5,705 bases of DNA from Nitrospirota bacterium (GTDB lineage Bacteria > Nitrospinota_A > UBA7883 > JACRGQ01), in the NCBI GenBank assembly GCA_024275775.1, contig JAJRYM010000062.1, positions 1-5,705 of the forward strand. Direction: 5' to 3'. Shown in pieces: positions 5,293-5,705 of the stretch (the stretch's first letter is position 1; each line of letters opens with the position of its first letter). The notes under the pieces are model-generated. The model was not told the origin of the DNA and searched no databases. It worked only from the letters and a program-made list of their open reading frames with translations. A program made the translations under genes and the position numbers.

Positions 5293-5705
5293 TCAGTTTG
5301 ATCCAAGCGGATTAAAAAACTCCTTCCCCCGTATCGGAGAAGAGAGCTTGTCGAGCAGTTTCTCGAAATCCTCCTCGTTGTTCACAAAATCGATATCGTT
5401 GCAGTTAACCTGCAGAAGGGGGCCGGCGTTGTAACCGAAGAAGAACCGGTGGTAGGCCTGGTTGACCTCCTCGATATATTCTTCCGTTATGCCGACCTCG
5501 AACTTCCGGCCGCGGGACTTCACCCTTTTAATAAGGACGTCCGTACCCGCCGTCAGGAAAATTACGAGATTCGGCTTGGCCAGCTTCCCGCTCAGCAGTT
5601 GGTATATCTCATTATAGAGTTTGAACTCCTCGGAATTCAAGGTCAGTCCCGCGAAGATGAAATCTTTTTCCAGTATGTAATCCGAGACGATGCTTTTTTT
5701 GAAGA
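5293..5705 (-). CDS. Deoxynucleoside kinase, C-terminal part (5' end outside window)
   Basis: ATP-dependent kinase that phosphorylates deoxynucleosides at the 5' position for nucleotide salvage (deoxyadenosine/deoxyguanosine kinase-like family). The frame stays open to the right edge, so the visible 136 residues are the C-terminal portion; the P-loop and substrate-binding start are missing. Visible family traits are VSDYILEKDFIFAGL near the edge, LYNEIYQLLSGKLAKPNLVIFL, the arginine-rich lid KRVKSRGRKFE, EEYIEEVNQAYHRFFF, and the closing CNDIDFVNNEEDFEKLL. A TTG at 5640 could be mistaken for a start, but upstream codons continue the family sequence without a stop. It lies upstream of panB on the same strand with a 105-bp gap. 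As I recall, such kinases often neighbour folK and pan genes in deltaproteobacteria, sometimes fused to FolK; the missing 5' part could hide such a fusion. Substrate preference cannot be read from this fragment. Confidence 0.9.
   Translation of the reverse strand, partial: FKKSIVSDYILEKDFIFAGLTLNSEEFKLYNEIYQLLSGKLAKPNLVIFLTAGTDVLIKRVKSRGRKFEVGITEEYIEEVNQAYHRFFFGYNAGPLLQVNCNDIDFVNNEEDFEKLLDKLSSPIRGKEFFNPLGSN

Noticed and set aside
5156..5434. Plus-strand open frame spanning the panB-kinase gap.
   Set aside because: It overlaps the ends of two conserved genes on the other strand and has a low-complexity, Arg/Ser-rich translation with no motif.

Overview
The window looks like a chromosomal segment of a moderately GC-rich, Gram-negative-type bacterium. 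A block of accessory genes sits between two stretches of housekeeping genes. The repeats with CCGCC/GGCGG hairpins and the deoxynucleoside kinase-panB pairing recall deltaproteobacteria and related lineages, but I cannot name a genus from this sequence.

Layout, left to right: (1) 1-677, plus strand, the C-terminal half of serine hydroxymethyltransferase (glyA), GC-rich and running in from the left edge. (2) 739-3307, a strikingly AT-rich module: a Vsr-type mismatch endonuclease (minus), a HindVP-like type II restriction endonuclease (minus) and a C5-cytosine DNA methyltransferase (plus). The last two are divergent over a 138-bp spacer that holds a promoter for each direction. (3) 3350-3926, minus strand, a two-gene toxin-antitoxin operon (ribbon-helix-helix antitoxin, then overlapping MazF/PemK-type toxin), back at higher GC. 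(4) About 3927-4332, a gene-free stretch with the antitoxin promoter/operator, REP-like inverted repeats and a terminator for the operon to its right. (5) 4333-5705, minus strand, panB preceded by a deoxynucleoside kinase gene cut by the right edge.

How the genes work together: the methyltransferase protects host DNA by making 5-methylcytosine, the endonuclease cuts unmethylated DNA, and Vsr starts repair of the T:G mismatches left when 5-methylcytosine deaminates. By similarity the target is probably GRCGYC (inferred). Reading by eye I find eight GRCGYC sites in the flanks and none inside the module. The module's base composition points to horizontal acquisition. The neighbouring toxin-antitoxin pair makes this a small defence/addiction cluster set between housekeeping genes. 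GlyA makes 5,10-methylenetetrahydrofolate, the one-carbon donor PanB uses, so the two flanks are metabolically linked, although nothing shows they are co-regulated.

I see no CRISPR array, rRNA, complete tRNA, transposase or integrase. Every gene falls in a known family. The points most worth a second look are the complete R-M-Vsr cassette with back-to-back promoters and the toxin-antitoxin operator.
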